Below, in pieces: positions 1 to 9,630 of a DNA stretch of 64,000 nt. How positions within the stretch are numbered: the first letter of the stretch is position 1; each line of letters starts with the position of its first letter. The DNA is from Actibacterium sp. MT2.3-13A (GTDB lineage Bacteria; Pseudomonadota; Alphaproteobacteria; Rhodobacterales; Rhodobacteraceae), in the NCBI RefSeq assembly GCF_018139985.1, contig NZ_JAGSOU010000007.1:111098-175097 (forward strand). Reading direction: 5' to 3'. The translations under genes were made by a program, and so were the position numbers. Under the pieces are notes generated by a model. The model had not been told where the DNA came from. It saw nothing but the letters and a program-made list of their open reading frames with translations, and did not search any database.

Positions 1-943
1 TGTCCTTGACCAGGTCCTCGCCATGCAGCCCGCGGAAGGCGATGGAAAAGACCTGCGCCGCGACCAGGATGAAGAAGATCATGGCCGAGATCCGCAGTGC
101 GCCCTGCGCCGCCTCCCAGATCATGCCCCGGCTCAGCCGGCCGTAGAGCGCCGCGATGGCGATCGACAGCGCGGCACCGACGCCCGCGGCCTCGGTCGGC
201 GCGGCCAGCCCGCCGATGATCGAGCCCAGCACGCCGCCGACCAGCAGCAGCGGCGGCGCCAGCGCCTTGACCGCGCGCGCGGCCAGCGGCCAGCCGGTCA
301 GGCCGGCGCGCTCCTCGGCGGGGATGGCGGGCACCAGATGCGGCCGCAGTCTCCCGAGGATCAGGATGTAGACAATGTAGAGCCCGGCCAGCATCAGCCC
401 CGGGATCATCGCCGCGGCGAACAGCGTGCCGACGCTTTCGCCCATGATGTCGGCCAGCAGGATCAGCACCAGCGAGGGCGGGATGATCTGCCCCAGCGTG
501 CCCGAGGCGCAGATCGCCCCTGCCGCGACGCCGCCGTCATAGCCGCGCCGCAGAAGCACCGGCATGGTCAGCATGGTCAGTGTCACCACCGTGGCCCCCA
601 CGATCCCGGTCGAGGCGCCCATCAGCACGCCGACCACGATCAGCGCGATGGCCATGCCGCCGTTCAGCCGCCCCGAAAGTCGCCCGATCACCTCCAGCAT
701 GTCTTCGGCCACGCGGGATTTCTCCAGCATCACGCCCATGTAGACGAACAGCGGAATGGCCAGGAATTCGTATTTCGTCACCACCCCGTAGATGCGCGCG
801 GGGCTGAGGTTGAACAGGAAATCGCCAAAGCCCATCCAGCCGAACAGGAAGCCGGCGGCGGCGATGCCGATGCCCACGGGCATGCCGATCAGGAGGAACA
901 GCATGAAGCCCAGGATCATGCCGATCGCGAGAAGCTCTTCCAT
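1..943 (-). CDS. dctM: TRAP transporter large permease (DctM), 3' end outside window
   Basis: This is the large membrane subunit of a TRAP (tripartite ATP-independent periplasmic) transporter, which couples solute uptake to an ion gradient. The N-terminal 314 residues are visible; the gene runs off the window at base 1. The start ATG at 943 gives MEELLAIGMILGFMLFLLIG, followed by the family glycine- and proline-rich motifs, including GQIIPPSLVLILLADIMGES, and many hydrophobic helices. It lies 3 bases after the dctQ stop and is the third gene of a dctP-dctQ-dctM operon. The substrate cannot be read from sequence; C4-dicarboxylates and other organic acids are usual for the family. Confidence 0.93.
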   Translation of the reverse strand, partial: MEELLAIGMILGFMLFLLIGMPVGIGIAAAGFLFGWMGFGDFLFNLSPARIYGVVTKYEFLAIPLFVYMGVMLEKSRVAEDMLEVIGRLSGRLNGGMAIALIVVGVLMGASTGIVGATVVTLTMLTMPVLLRRGYDGGVAAGAICASGTLGQIIPPSLVLILLADIMGESVGTLFAAAMIPGLMLAGLYIVYILILGRLRPHLVPAIPAEERAGLTGWPLAARAVKALAPPLLLVGGVLGSIIGGLAAPTEAAGVGAALSIAIAALYGRLSRGMIWEAAQGALRISAMIFFILVAAQVFSIAFRGLHGEDLVKD

Positions 944-946
944 CGC

Positions 947-1462
947 TCAGCCCTCCCGGACCGGGCCGCGCAGGGCGGCGGCGTGGCGGATGGCGTTCGA
1001 CAGGCATTGCAGCGCGAACAGGCCGAAGGCTGCGGGGATGACCGCCTTGAGCAGCCAGCGCGCGGGCAGCCCGCCCGGATCGGGCGAGCCCTCGCGGATC
1101 GAGAAGGCGCTGTCCACGAAGCCCAGCGAATATTTGATGAACAGCAGCGCGATCACCACGCCCAGGGACATAGACACCAGGTCCAGCAGGCTCCGGGTGC
1201 GGCGGGGCAGTCGGTCGTAGAGCATGTCCACGCGGACATGGCCGTTCTCCAGCATCAGCACCGAAATGCCCAGCAGGGCGGTGGGCAGCAGCAGGTGCCA
1301 TTCCATCTCCTGCATCCAGACCGGGCTGGTGCCGATGACGTAGCGGCCCGCCACGTTGAAGAACACAAGTGCCACCATCGCCAGCAGCAGGATCGAGGCG
1401 ATTTTGCCCGCGATCCGTGTCACCCTGTCGATGGTATCGGCCAAGCGCAGCGCGAAGTTCAT
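947..1462 (-). CDS. dctQ: TRAP transporter small permease (DctQ)
   Basis: This is the small membrane subunit that joins the periplasmic receptor to the DctM permease. The 171 residues contain four predicted membrane helices and the typical DctQ stretch NVAGRYVIGTSPVWMQEMEW around residues 35-55. Length is normal for the family. It sits between dctP (86 bases upstream) and dctM (3 bases downstream) and is surely cotranscribed with both. Confidence 0.93.
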   Translation of the reverse strand: MNFALRLADTIDRVTRIAGKIASILLLAMVALVFFNVAGRYVIGTSPVWMQEMEWHLLLPTALLGISVLMLENGHVRVDMLYDRLPRRTRSLLDLVSMSLGVVIALLFIKYSLGFVDSAFSIREGSPDPGGLPARWLLKAVIPAAFGLFALQCLSNAIRHAAALRGPVREG

Positions 1463-1548
1463 TTCTGTCTCGTTTCTTTTCCGAAAATGCGGGCAGGCAG
1501 TGCGTGACCCGCGCTGCCTGCCGTTTCATTGCTGTCTTGCGATGGGGA

Positions 1549-2631
1549 TCAGGCGTCGCGCAGCTGGCTGTGCCAGACCTGCTCGGAGGCCTGGGCCCAG
1601 ATGTCGTGTTCCGCCTTGAAGGCGAAGTAGTTCTCCATCACCTTCTTGAACAGCGGATCGGCGGCGGCGAGTTCGGCGTAGACCGGCTCCATCTCGGCGC
1701 GCAGCTTCTCGACCACGTCCTTGGGCAGGGTCCGCAGCTCGGTGCCGTTGGCGGCGAATTCCTTCAGCGCGGCGGCGTTGTTGGCCTCGGCCCAGGAATG
1801 CGAGATCACGTTGCAGGCGGCCGCGGCGTTGGTGACGATGCCCTGCAGGTCCTCCGGCAGGCCGTCCCAGGCGGCCTTGTTGATGGCCAGTTCGGTCACC
1901 GTGGTCGGCTCGTGCCAGCCGGTGGTGTAGTAGTATTTGGCGGCCTTGTTCAGCCCGAGGATCTTGTCCTGAGCTGGGCCGACCCATTCGGCGGCGTCGA
2001 TCACGCCGCGCTCCAGCGCCGGGAAGATCTCGCCGCCCGGCAGCAGTTTCACGTCGACGCCGATGCGGGCATAGGCCTTGGCGGCGAGGCCGGGGATGCG
2101 CAGGCGCAGGCCCTGCATGTCGTCGAGCGAATTGATCTCCTTGTTGAACCAGCCGGTCATCTGGACGCCGGTGGCGCCGATCGGCATGGCGACGAGACCC
2201 AGCGGCTCGTAGACCTCGTTCCACAGCTTTATGCCGTCGCCGATGTAGAACCAGGCGTTCTGGCCCTGGGTCGACATGCCGAAGGGCACGGCGCCGAAGA
2301 ACTGCGCGGCGGGCACCTTGCCCGAGCCGAAGTAGCTGACCCAGCCGTTCATCTCGACGATGCCCTGACGCACCGCGTCGAAGCCTTCGAAGGCCGGGAC
2401 CAGTTCGCCGGCGTGGTAGACCTGGATGTCCAGGCGGCCGTCCGACATCTTGCGCACCCGGTCGGCGAAATCGGTCAGCGAGCCGGGGCCGGTGGAATAG
2501 AAGGGCTGACCCGGCGGGAAGGCGGTGGTCATCTTCCACTTGATGGTGGTTGCGGCGCGGGCCACGGCGGGGGCCGACAGGGCGGCTGCCCCGGCGAGGC
2601 CCGTTGCGGTCATAAACTTGCGGCGATCCAT
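1549..2631 (-). CDS. dctP: TRAP transporter periplasmic solute receptor (DctP)
   Basis: This periplasmic binding protein captures the substrate and delivers it to DctQM. The 360 residues begin with a twin-arginine-like leader (MDRRKFMTATGLAGAAALSA) and an AxA-type cleavage region near residue 26. The mature part has receptor features such as FAGELVPAF-like and GGEIFPALERGVIDAAEWVG motifs of the mannitol/chloroaromatic-type DctP branch. The start at 2631 is chosen because GGAG lies about 7 bases upstream; an ATG four codons earlier (2643) is possible. The promoter region carries two GntR-type TTGTATAC sites, so the operon is probably repressed by a GntR protein encoded elsewhere. Confidence 0.92.
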   Translation of the reverse strand: MDRRKFMTATGLAGAAALSAPAVARAATTIKWKMTTAFPPGQPFYSTGPGSLTDFADRVRKMSDGRLDIQVYHAGELVPAFEGFDAVRQGIVEMNGWVSYFGSGKVPAAQFFGAVPFGMSTQGQNAWFYIGDGIKLWNEVYEPLGLVAMPIGATGVQMTGWFNKEINSLDDMQGLRLRIPGLAAKAYARIGVDVKLLPGGEIFPALERGVIDAAEWVGPAQDKILGLNKAAKYYYTTGWHEPTTVTELAINKAAWDGLPEDLQGIVTNAAAACNVISHSWAEANNAAALKEFAANGTELRTLPKDVVEKLRAEMEPVYAELAAADPLFKKVMENYFAFKAEHDIWAQASEQVWHSQLRDA

Positions 2632-2644
2632 GAGTGTCTCCATT

Positions 2645-2706
2645 TTGTATACGAGATGGCCAAACGTGACGGGTCCATCGGGGCCTGCGGGCTGGTTTGT
2701 ATACAA
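2645..2706. promoter_or_regulatory. Two GntR-type operator sites upstream of dctPQM
   Basis: A perfect 10-base palindrome TTGTATACAA is at 2697-2706, and a half-degenerate copy TTGTATACGA is at 2645-2654, just before the dctP start. The same palindrome, longer, precedes the gamma-glutamyltransferase gene at 5350-5365. The form matches FadR/FCD-type GntR operators. No GntR gene lies in the window. The intergenic region also serves the divergent deacetylase gene. Confidence 0.6.
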
Positions 2707-2863
2707 TATCAAGCGATCAAAAGACCGGCGCGCGGCTGGGCGGTGCTGAATTTTTGGTCGGAATCCTGGGGAAACGCCTGTCCCCTCACCCCTGCGTCAA
2801 GGCTGAGCTTGGGCCTCGGCGCCGCGCCGCGGCATGGGTGGGGAAAACGGAGGGAGCGATTCC

Positions 2864-3742
2864 ATGACGCTTGCACAGCACAGCCGCTATGCCTTTTCGC
2901 CGATCACCGCGCGCCCGGATTTCAGCTGGCCGGGGGGCGCCCGGCTGGCGGTGTATCTGGGGATGAATATCGAATGTTTCGCCTTCGGCGCGGGACTGGG
3001 GGCCGAGCTGACTCCGGGCGGTCCGCAGCCGGACGTTCTGAACTACGCGTGGCGCGACTACGGCAACCGGGTGGGCGCCTGGCGCATGCTGGAGCTGTTC
3101 GACCGGCTGGAACTGCCCTGCACCGCGCTGGTCAACAGCCGGATCTACGACGTGGCGCCCGGCCTGGCCGAGGCCTTCCAGGCGCGTGGCGACGAGATCG
3201 CGGGGCATGGCCGGACCAACGCGGAGCGTCAGGGCATCTTGCCCGAGGCGGAGGAACGCGACCTGATCGTCGAGGCCACGCAGGTTCTGACCGAACGAAC
3301 CGGCGCCGCACCCAAGGGCTGGCTGGGGCCGTGGATCTCGCAAAGCGCGGTCACGCCCGACCTTCTGCAGGAGGCCGGCTACGACTACCTGCTGGACTGG
3401 TGCCATGACGACCAGCCGACATGGATGGCCACGCGCGGCGGGCGCATCCTGTCGGTGCCCTATCCGCAGGAACTCAACGACATTCCCCAGATCGTCGGGC
3501 GCAGGCGCGAGGGGGCGGAGTTCGCCGACATGATCATCGACGCCTTCGACGTGATGGCCGAAGAAAGCGCCCGCCGCCCGCTGGTCATGGGCATCGCCCT
3601 GCACGGCTACCTGATGGGGCAGCCGCACCGGCTGAAGCATCTGGAGCGCGCGCTGCGCCATATCCGGCGGCAGGGCGGCGACCGCGTGTGGTGGACCACC
3701 GCAGGCGCGATCAGCGACCACCACCGCGCGCTGGGGCTGTAG
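2864..3742 (+). CDS. Polysaccharide deacetylase family protein (PuuE/allantoinase-like)
   Basis: This is a member of the NodB-fold deacetylases, which hydrolyse C-N bonds of N-acetylated sugars or cyclic amides with a metal. The 292 residues start WPGGARLAVYLGMNIE, the N-terminal signature of the PuuE/allantoinase-like branch rather than of secreted chitin deacetylases; no signal peptide is seen, so it is cytoplasmic. Further family landmarks are DYGNRVGAWRMLELFDRLEL, DEIAGHGRTNAERQG (metal-site His region) and a late HGYLMGQPHRLKHLERAL motif. The start at 2864 follows a good GGAGGGAG ribosome site; an upstream ATG at 2834 is less likely. It is divergent from dctPQM and directly abuts the convergent gamma-glutamyltransferase. 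The substrate is unknown. Confidence 0.8.
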   Translation: MTLAQHSRYAFSPITARPDFSWPGGARLAVYLGMNIECFAFGAGLGAELTPGGPQPDVLNYAWRDYGNRVGAWRMLELFDRLELPCTALVNSRIYDVAPGLAEAFQARGDEIAGHGRTNAERQGILPEAEERDLIVEATQVLTERTGAAPKGWLGPWISQSAVTPDLLQEAGYDYLLDWCHDDQPTWMATRGGRILSVPYPQELNDIPQIVGRRREGAEFADMIIDAFDVMAEESARRPLVMGIALHGYLMGQPHRLKHLERALRHIRRQGGDRVWWTTAGAISDHHRALGL

Positions 3743-5329
3743 TCACTGCGCCAGCGCCGCGCCGTCCGAGCGCGGGTCGCTCGCCGCCTCGCACAGCCCG
3801 TCGGGGTGGCGCACCACGGCGCCGGCATGGCCCATCAGGCTGGAGAAGGCCGGGACGGTCTCCACCTCGTGACCGGCGACGGCCAGCGCCTCGACCAGCG
3901 CGGGGTCCATGTTGCCCTCCAGTTTCAGGCTGGTGGTGTCGTCGCCCCAGGTCTTGCCCAGCAGCCAGCGCGGCGCGGTAACGGCCTGTTGCAGGGGCAC
4001 GCCGAAATGGGCGTAGCGGGTGAAGACCGCGGCCTGCGTCTGCGGCTGGCCCTCGCCGCCCATCGTGCCATAGGCCATGACGCGGCCGTCCCGCAGTTCG
4101 GCCAGCGCGGGGTTGAGGGTGTGGAACGGCGTCTTCCCGGGGGCGAGTTGGTTCGGCCCCGGGGTGAGGTCGAAGCCCGCCCCGCGGTTCTGGAACACCA
4201 CCCCGGTCTGCGGGCAGGTCAGGCCCGAGCCGAACTCCCAGAACACCGACTGGATGAAGCTGACGGCCGTGCCCTCGGCATCCACGGCGCCCATCCAGAT
4301 TGTGTCGCCGGCCTTGGCCTCCTGCGGCCAGGGCAGGGCGCGTTCCGGGTCGATGGCGGCGGCCATCGCGTCGAGCCGCGCGTCGCTGAGCAGCCCTTGC
4401 GGGTCGCGGCGCATGGCGCGGGGGTCGCCCAACTCGGCGTTGCGGACGAGGAACGCCTGTTTGGTCGCCTCGACCAGCCCGTGGATATGGGCGAAGCTTT
4501 CGCCCTCGGTCACGCCCAGCCGGTCGAAGATGCCGAGGATCGCCAGCGACGACATGCCCTGCGTCGGCGGGATCATGTTGTAGAGGCGGCCGCGGCTGGT
4601 CTCGATCTCCAGCGGGCGCACGGTGCTGGCGCGGCAGGCGGCGAAATCCTCGTGCCGCAGCGGGCTGCCCTGCTCCTCGAGGAAGCGGGCATGTTCCGCC
4701 GCGATCTCGCCCCGGTAGAAGGCGTCGAGGCCGTTCTCGGCCAGATGGGCCAGCGTGTCGCCCAGTGCCGTCTGCACCAGCCGGGCGCCGGCGCGGGGCG
4801 CGGCGCCGTGGTCGAGGTAGATCCCGGCGAAGCCCGGCACGTCCTTCAGGCCGTCCAGCTTCTCCTCCGTGGTCTGCGCCTGGTTCAGGCTGACCGCGAT
4901 CCCGTTCCGGGCCAGCCTGATGGCGGGGGCCAGCAGCTCTGACAGGGTCATGCGCCGGGCCACGGGCACGATCTCCAGCGCCGCCTGCCAGCCGCCGATG
5001 GTGCCGGGCACGGTCAGCGCGGCCAGCGGGCCGCGGGTGGGCAGGGCGCCGGTGATCCCTTGTCTTGCGTACCACGCCGGGGTGGCCAGCCCGGCGGCGG
5101 CGCCGCAGGCCGAGATGCCCACCGGGCGCTCGCCCGCCCGCTTGATGATCCAGAACCCGTCGCCGCCGATCCCGTTCATATGGGGATAGACCACGGCGAT
5201 TGCGGCTGCGGCGGCCACCATGGCCTCGATCGCGGTGCCGCCGGCCTCCATGACGTCGGCGCCGATCTTGGCGGCGGTGCGGTGCGGCGCGGTCATCGCG
5301 TGGCTGAGGCCGAGGGCTGTCTCGATCAT
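3743..5329 (-). CDS. Gamma-glutamyltransferase family protein
   Basis: This is an Ntn-hydrolase of the gamma-glutamyltransferase/cephalosporin acylase family, made as one chain and normally self-cleaved before a Thr that becomes the nucleophile. In the 528 residues the expected site is the GDTIWMGAVDAEG segment with Thr343, and the small-subunit glycine motif appears as YGTMGGEGQPQTQ. No clear signal peptide is present, unlike E. coli Ggt, so it may act in the cytoplasm on a gamma-glutamyl or amide intermediate. The start at 5329 has GGAGAG upstream; the longer start at 5362 would lie within the operator. A 16-base palindrome at 5350-5365 shares its core with sites upstream of the TRAP operon, pointing to common GntR control. 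Confidence 0.88.
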   Translation of the reverse strand: MIETALGLSHAMTAPHRTAAKIGADVMEAGGTAIEAMVAAAAAIAVVYPHMNGIGGDGFWIIKRAGERPVGISACGAAAGLATPAWYARQGITGALPTRGPLAALTVPGTIGGWQAALEIVPVARRMTLSELLAPAIRLARNGIAVSLNQAQTTEEKLDGLKDVPGFAGIYLDHGAAPRAGARLVQTALGDTLAHLAENGLDAFYRGEIAAEHARFLEEQGSPLRHEDFAACRASTVRPLEIETSRGRLYNMIPPTQGMSSLAILGIFDRLGVTEGESFAHIHGLVEATKQAFLVRNAELGDPRAMRRDPQGLLSDARLDAMAAAIDPERALPWPQEAKAGDTIWMGAVDAEGTAVSFIQSVFWEFGSGLTCPQTGVVFQNRGAGFDLTPGPNQLAPGKTPFHTLNPALAELRDGRVMAYGTMGGEGQPQTQAAVFTRYAHFGVPLQQAVTAPRWLLGKTWGDDTTSLKLEGNMDPALVEALAVAGHEVETVPAFSSLMGHAGAVVRHPDGLCEAASDPRSDGAALAQ

Positions 5330-5349
5330 GGGTCTCTCCGGGTGACGAA

Positions 5350-5365
5350 AAATTGTATACAATTT
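5350..5365. promoter_or_regulatory. GntR-type palindromic operator before gamma-glutamyltransferase
   Basis: The perfect 16-base palindrome AAATTGTATACAATTT lies about 21 bases before the start codon of the gamma-glutamyltransferase gene. Its core TTGTATACAA is identical to the site at 2697-2706. Confidence 0.65.
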
Positions 5366-5497
5366 CCCGTTTCATCCCCGGAGTGGCGCGCTCCTGTCAA
5401 CCGCTTTCCGGGTGCCGGGGTGCATCCCCGGCGCGGTGCTGCACTTTGCCCACGCCGGCGGTCGGAAGATGGCGGCCGGGGCGGCCGCCATCCCGGC

Positions 5498-7837
5498 TCA
5501 GTTCCGTTTCAGCGCGTCCAGAAGTGCGGCGCCAAGCGCGCCGGTCTGGCCGCCGCCTGACGGGTTGCCCTTTGGGGCGGCCTGCATCGGCGCCTTGCGG
5601 CCGCGGCCACCCGCGCCCGCCGCGCCCCCCGGGGCGGCGTCGCGCGCGGCGCGGTCGGCGCGGGCCGAGGCGCCGCCGTCCTTGCGCATGCTCAGCCCGA
5701 TGCGTTTGCGCGCCACGTCGACCTCGGTCACGCGCACCTTCACCACATCGCCCGCCTTGACCACCTCATGCGGGTCCTTGACGAAGCGGTCGGCCAGCTG
5801 GCTGACATGCACCAGCCCGTCCTGGTGCACGCCGATATCGACGAAGGCGCCGAAGGCCGCGACATTGGTGACCGTGCCCTCCAGCACCATGCCCGGGGTG
5901 AGATCCTTGATGTCCTCCACCCCCTCGGCGAAGGCGGCGGTGACGAAGCTCGGGCGCGGGTCGCGGCCGGGTTTCTCCAGCTCCGACAGGATGTCGCGCA
6001 CCGTGGGCAGGCCGAAACTGTCATCGACGAAATCCTCGGCCCGCAGGCGGCGCAGCGCCGCCGTGTCGCCCATCAGCGCGCGGATGTCGCGCCCGCAGGC
6101 CTGCACGATCCGGCGCGCGACGCCATAGGCCTCGGGGTGGACGGCGGAGGCGTCCAGCGGCTCCTCGCCGTCGCGGATCCGCAGGAAGCCCGCGCATTGC
6201 TCGAACGCGCGGGGGCCGAGGCGGGCGACATCGAGCAGCCCCTTGCGGGAACGGAAGGCGCCATGCGCGTCGCGATGGGCGACGATGGCCTCGGCCAGCC
6301 CAGGCCCCAGCCCCGAGACATGCGCCAGCAGCGGCGCCGAGGCGGTGTTCAGATCGACGCCCACCGCGTTTACCGCGTCCTCTACCACCGCCTCCAGCGA
6401 GCGCGACAGGCGGTGCTGGTCGACGTCGTGCTGATACTGGCCGACGCCGATGGATTTCGGCTCGATCTTCACCAGCTCGGCCAGCGGGTCCTGAAGCCGC
6501 CGCGCGATCGAGACCGCGCCGCGCAGGCTGACGTCAAGATCGGGAAATTCCCGCGCCGCCAGTTCCGAGGCGGAATAGACCGAGGCGCCGGCCTCGGAGA
6601 CCACGACCTTGGTCGGCGCCTTCGCCTCGCGCGGCAGCAGCTTCAGCGTTTCGCTGACCAGCCGCTCGGTCTCTCGGCTGGCGGTGCCGTTGCCAATGGC
6701 GATCAGTTCCACCCCGTGCGCCTTGATCAGGCGCAGGATGGCCTCCTGCGCGCCGCGCAGGTCGTTCTTGGGCTGGAAGGGATAGAGCGTTTCGGTCGCC
6801 ACGACCTTGCCGGTCGCATCCACCACCGCGGCCTTGACGCCGGTGCGGATGCCCGGGTCGAGGCCCAGCGTCGCGCGCGGGCCCGCGGGCGCGGCCAGCA
6901 GCAGATCCTTGAGGTTGCGGGCGAAGACCTGGATGGCTTCCTCCTGCGCGCGGGCGCGCAGGTCGCCCATCAGGTCGATCATCATCGACAGGCTCAGCTT
7001 CACCCGCCAGGTCCAGCCGGCCACCTGCCGCAGCCAGGCGTCGCCCGGCCCCTCGCCGCGGGCCTCGAGCCGGGCGGCGACCATCGCCTCGGCGCGCGCC
7101 GCGCCGGTTTCGGGGTCGGGCGCGATGTCCAGCGTCACCACGCCCTCCTTCGAGGCGCGCATCATCGCCAGCGCCCGGTGCGAGGGCACGTTGGCCCACA
7201 GTTCGCGGTGGTCGAAATAGTCGGAGAATTTCGCACCGCTCTGCTCCTGCCCGGCGATCACCTTGGCGCTCAGGAACGCCTCCTTGTGCAGGAAGGCGCG
7301 CAGATCGCCCAGCAGCCCGGCGTTTTCCGACAGTTGCTCGGCCAGGATGTCGCGCGCGCCGTTCAGCGCGTCCTTGACCGTGGGGACGGCCTCGGTGACG
7401 AAGCCCTCGGCCAGCGCCTCGGGCGCGGCGGAACGGTCGGCGAGGATCGCCTCGACCAGCGGCTCCAGCCCGTTCTCGCGCGCGATCATCGCCTTGGTGC
7501 GGCGCTTGGGCTTGTAGGGGAGGTAGATGTCCTCCAGCTCGGCCTTGGTGGCGGCGCGGGCGATGGAGCGCTCCAGGTCCCCGGTCAGCTTGCCCTGATC
7601 CCTGATCGATTCGAGGATGCTCGCCCGCCGTGCGTCGAGTTCGCGCAGGTAGACCACGCGGTCGGCCAGCAGGCGCAGCTGGCTGTCGTCGAGCCCCCCG
7701 GTGACCTCCTTGCGGTAGCGCGCGATGAAGGGCACGGTCGCCCCCTCGTCGAGCAGCGTCACCGCCGCGCTGACCTGTTCGGGGCGCGCGCCGATCTCTG
7801 TGGCGATGGTCTGGGCAATGCGGCGTGCGGGGTCCAA
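5498..7837 (-). CDS. tex: Tex family transcriptional accessory / RNA-binding protein
   Basis: Tex is a conserved cytoplasmic nucleic-acid-binding protein linked to transcription and RNA processing. The 779 residues are full length. In order they show the N-terminal helical domain with [19 protein letters not shown] (about 35-55), a YqgF/RNase-H-like domain with [17 protein letters not shown] (about 325-345), helix-hairpin-helix repeats with [20 protein letters not shown] (about 490-515), and a C-terminal S1 domain [20 protein letters not shown] (about 645-665), then a Gly/Ala/Arg-rich tail. The start is a TTG at 7837, supported by a strong GGAGGAG six bases upstream. It is the only clear housekeeping-type gene in the window. 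Confidence 0.96.
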   Translation of the reverse strand: MDPARRIAQTIATEIGARPEQVSAAVTLLDEGATVPFIARYRKEVTGGLDDSQLRLLADRVVYLRELDARRASILESIRDQGKLTGDLERSIARAATKAELEDIYLPYKPKRRTKAMIARENGLEPLVEAILADRSAAPEALAEGFVTEAVPTVKDALNGARDILAEQLSENAGLLGDLRAFLHKEAFLSAKVIAGQEQSGAKFSDYFDHRELWANVPSHRALAMMRASKEGVVTLDIAPDPETGAARAEAMVAARLEARGEGPGDAWLRQVAGWTWRVKLSLSMMIDLMGDLRARAQEEAIQVFARNLKDLLLAAPAGPRATLGLDPGIRTGVKAAVVDATGKVVATETLYPFQPKNDLRGAQEAILRLIKAHGVELIAIGNGTASRETERLVSETLKLLPREAKAPTKVVVSEAGASVYSASELAAREFPDLDVSLRGAVSIARRLQDPLAELVKIEPKSIGVGQYQHDVDQHRLSRSLEAVVEDAVNAVGVDLNTASAPLLAHVSGLGPGLAEAIVAHRDAHGAFRSRKGLLDVARLGPRAFEQCAGFLRIRDGEEPLDASAVHPEAYGVARRIVQACGRDIRALMGDTAALRRLRAEDFVDDSFGLPTVRDILSELEKPGRDPRPSFVTAAFAEGVEDIKDLTPGMVLEGTVTNVAAFGAFVDIGVHQDGLVHVSQLADRFVKDPHEVVKAGDVVKVRVTEVDVARKRIGLSMRKDGGASARADRAARDAAPGGAAGAGGRGRKAPMQAAPKGNPSGGGQTGALGAALLDALKRN

Positions 7838-7945
7838 GGCGTCTCCTCCGGTCTGATGGGAGACCCTTCTTAGCCACGCCGTGCGGGGCCGCCAAGGGGG
7901 CAGATCGGCGGTTTCCCGCGCGGGCGCCGGCGGCGCGCTGCCGCC

Positions 7946-8791
7946 CTACGCGTTCCCCGCCGCGCGCGCCAGCAGCTTGCGCGCGCGCTCGTAGACGGGG
8001 CGGTCGACCATCCGGCCGTCCACGGTCACGACGCCGCCGCCGGCCTCGAAGGCCGCGACCACGCGCCCGGCCCAGTCGCGATCCTCGTCGCGGACGCCGA
8101 AGCAGCGGTTGAGCGGCGCGATCTGCGCAGGGTGGATGCAGAAGCCCCCCACCGCGCCGTCCGCCGCCGCCCCGGCCAGCGGCGCGGCGAAGCCGTCGAG
8201 GTCGCGGAACTCGGCGATCGAGCCGGGATAGCCGAGGCAGGGCAGGCCCAGCCCGTGCGCGGCAAGCACGAGGTCGTGGAATTGCCGCCGGATCAGGCCG
8301 GAGCCGGTCGCGGCAGCCAGTTCGGCGGCCAGATCCTCGACCCCCAGCGCCAGGGCGGCGAGGCGGGAATGGGCGCGCCGCGGCCCGGCCGCCGCGAAGG
8401 CGGCGATTGCGGCGGGATCCTCGATCAGGGCGACGAGGGCGGGACCCTGCGCCCCGGCGCGGCGGTCGATCATCTCGCCGACCAGCGCGGCATGGGTCAG
8501 ATCGCGGCTCTTGGCCAGGATGATGGCCGCGGTGCCGGCGGGCGCGGCCGCGATGTCGGCGACGGTTTCTTCCAGTTCCGAATTCACGCGGAGCCACAGC
8601 GGCTTGCCGGCCTCCAGCAGGGGCGCCGCGGTGTCGGCCAGCACCGCCCGCGCGGCGGGCTTGCGGTCCGGCGCCACGCCGTCCTCGAGGTCGAGACAGA
8701 TCGCGTCGGCGGCCGATCCCGCCGCCTTGACCGCCAGTTCCGGCCGGTCGGCGGGCACGAAGAGGATGGACCGCATCGGGAACAGGGTCAT
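7946..8791 (-). CDS. HpcH/HpaI aldolase, CitE-like acyl-CoA lyase
   Basis: This enzyme of the citrate lyase beta / malyl-CoA / citramalyl-CoA lyase family would split a 3-hydroxyacyl-CoA into acetyl-CoA or propionyl-CoA plus a 2-oxoacid, with Mg2+. The 281 residues open with RSILFVPADRPELAVKAAGS and the hallmark ADAICLDLEDGVAPDRKPAA (about 30-50), with LIEDPAAIAAF and LALGVEDLAAE later supplying metal and substrate ligands, and GGFCIHPAQIAPLN near the C terminus. The start ATG at 8791 overlaps the previous gene's stop by four bases. As last gene of the acyl-CoA dehydrogenase, CoA-transferase, hydratase operon it probably performs the final cleavage. Confidence 0.87.
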   Translation of the reverse strand: MTLFPMRSILFVPADRPELAVKAAGSAADAICLDLEDGVAPDRKPAARAVLADTAAPLLEAGKPLWLRVNSELEETVADIAAAPAGTAAIILAKSRDLTHAALVGEMIDRRAGAQGPALVALIEDPAAIAAFAAAGPRRAHSRLAALALGVEDLAAELAAATGSGLIRRQFHDLVLAAHGLGLPCLGYPGSIAEFRDLDGFAAPLAGAAADGAVGGFCIHPAQIAPLNRCFGVRDEDRDWAGRVVAAFEAGGGVVTVDGRMVDRPVYERARKLLARAAGNA

Positions 8792-9630
8792 CGGAAGGTC
8801 GCCTCCGCGGTCATCGCCAGCGCCCCGCCCGGCGCCGTGGCCCAGAGATCGGCCCCCTCCGGCCCCCTGCGGACAGAGATCGTGAAGGGCGCGGTGTCGA
8901 ACAGCGGGCTGACCGCCCGGAAGCCGAAGGCGGCCAGCGGCCGGCCCGCGGCGCGTTGCGCCAGGTCGGCCAGCAGCGTCGCGGTCAGCGGGCCGTGAAA
9001 GACGAGACCGGGATAGCCTTCGACGTCGCGGCAATAGTCGCGGTCATAGTGGATGCGATGCCCGTTGAAGGTGACTGCCGAATAGCGGAACAGCATGACC
9101 GGGCTCGGCGTGATCTCTTCGGTCAGGTCGGCGCCCTCGGGGGCCGCCGGGGGGGTCGGCCGGGGGGCATCGGGGGCGGGATCGTCGCGGTAGACGATAT
9201 CGTGTTCCTCGCGCAGCCTGAGCTGGCCGGCGACGGACAGGGAATGGGTGACGGTGACGAAGCAGAGCGCGCCGCTCTTGCCCTGTTTGCTGCGGATGCT
9301 GGTGATCTCGGAACGTTTCTCGACAGGCTCGCCCAGGCGCAGGTCGCCGTGGAATTCGAACCGCCCGCCCGCCCACATCCGGCGCGGCAGCGCGACCGGC
9401 GGCAGGAAGCCGCCGCGGGCCGGGTGGCCGTCCCGGCCGAGCCCGGCCAGGGGCACGGCCGTCGGGAAATAGAGCCAATGCCAGAGCGGCGGCAGGATGT
9501 CGCCCTCCTCCAGGGCGCTGCCGGCCGGCAGGATGCTGGCCATCATCCGCGCCGGGCGCGGGTCCAGCACGTCGGTCGCGGTCTCGCTGCGGCCGATCCA
9601 CCGGTCGAGGTCTTGCGTGGCTTCAGTCAT
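8788..9630 (-). CDS. FAS1/HTD2-type dehydratase, mesaconyl-C4-CoA hydratase-like
   Basis: This is a double-hotdog hydratase/dehydratase related to mesaconyl-C4-CoA hydratase (Meh) of the 3-hydroxypropionate bicycle and to HTD2 proteins. The 280 residues show the N-terminal half with GDILPPLWHWLYFPTAVPLA and GGFLPPVALPRRMWAGGRFE, and a C-terminal catalytic motif FNGHRIHYDRDYC followed by YPGLVFHGPLTATLLADLA. It overlaps the CoA-transferase gene by 8 bases and the CitE-like gene by 4, so translation is coupled. It should hydrate an unsaturated acyl-CoA made by the operon's acyl-CoA dehydrogenase. The exact substrate is inferred only. Confidence 0.82.
   Translation of the reverse strand: MTEATQDLDRWIGRSETATDVLDPRPARMMASILPAGSALEEGDILPPLWHWLYFPTAVPLAGLGRDGHPARGGFLPPVALPRRMWAGGRFEFHGDLRLGEPVEKRSEITSIRSKQGKSGALCFVTVTHSLSVAGQLRLREEHDIVYRDDPAPDAPRPTPPAAPEGADLTEEITPSPVMLFRYSAVTFNGHRIHYDRDYCRDVEGYPGLVFHGPLTATLLADLAQRAAGRPLAAFGFRAVSPLFDTAPFTISVRRGPEGADLWATAPGGALAMTAEATFR

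Noticed and set aside
23..1507. Long plus-strand frame of 494 codons rich in His, Gln, Arg and Asp
   Set aside because: It is antisense to dctM, dctQ and dctP, has low-complexity composition typical of GC-rich reverse frames, and has no ribosome site.
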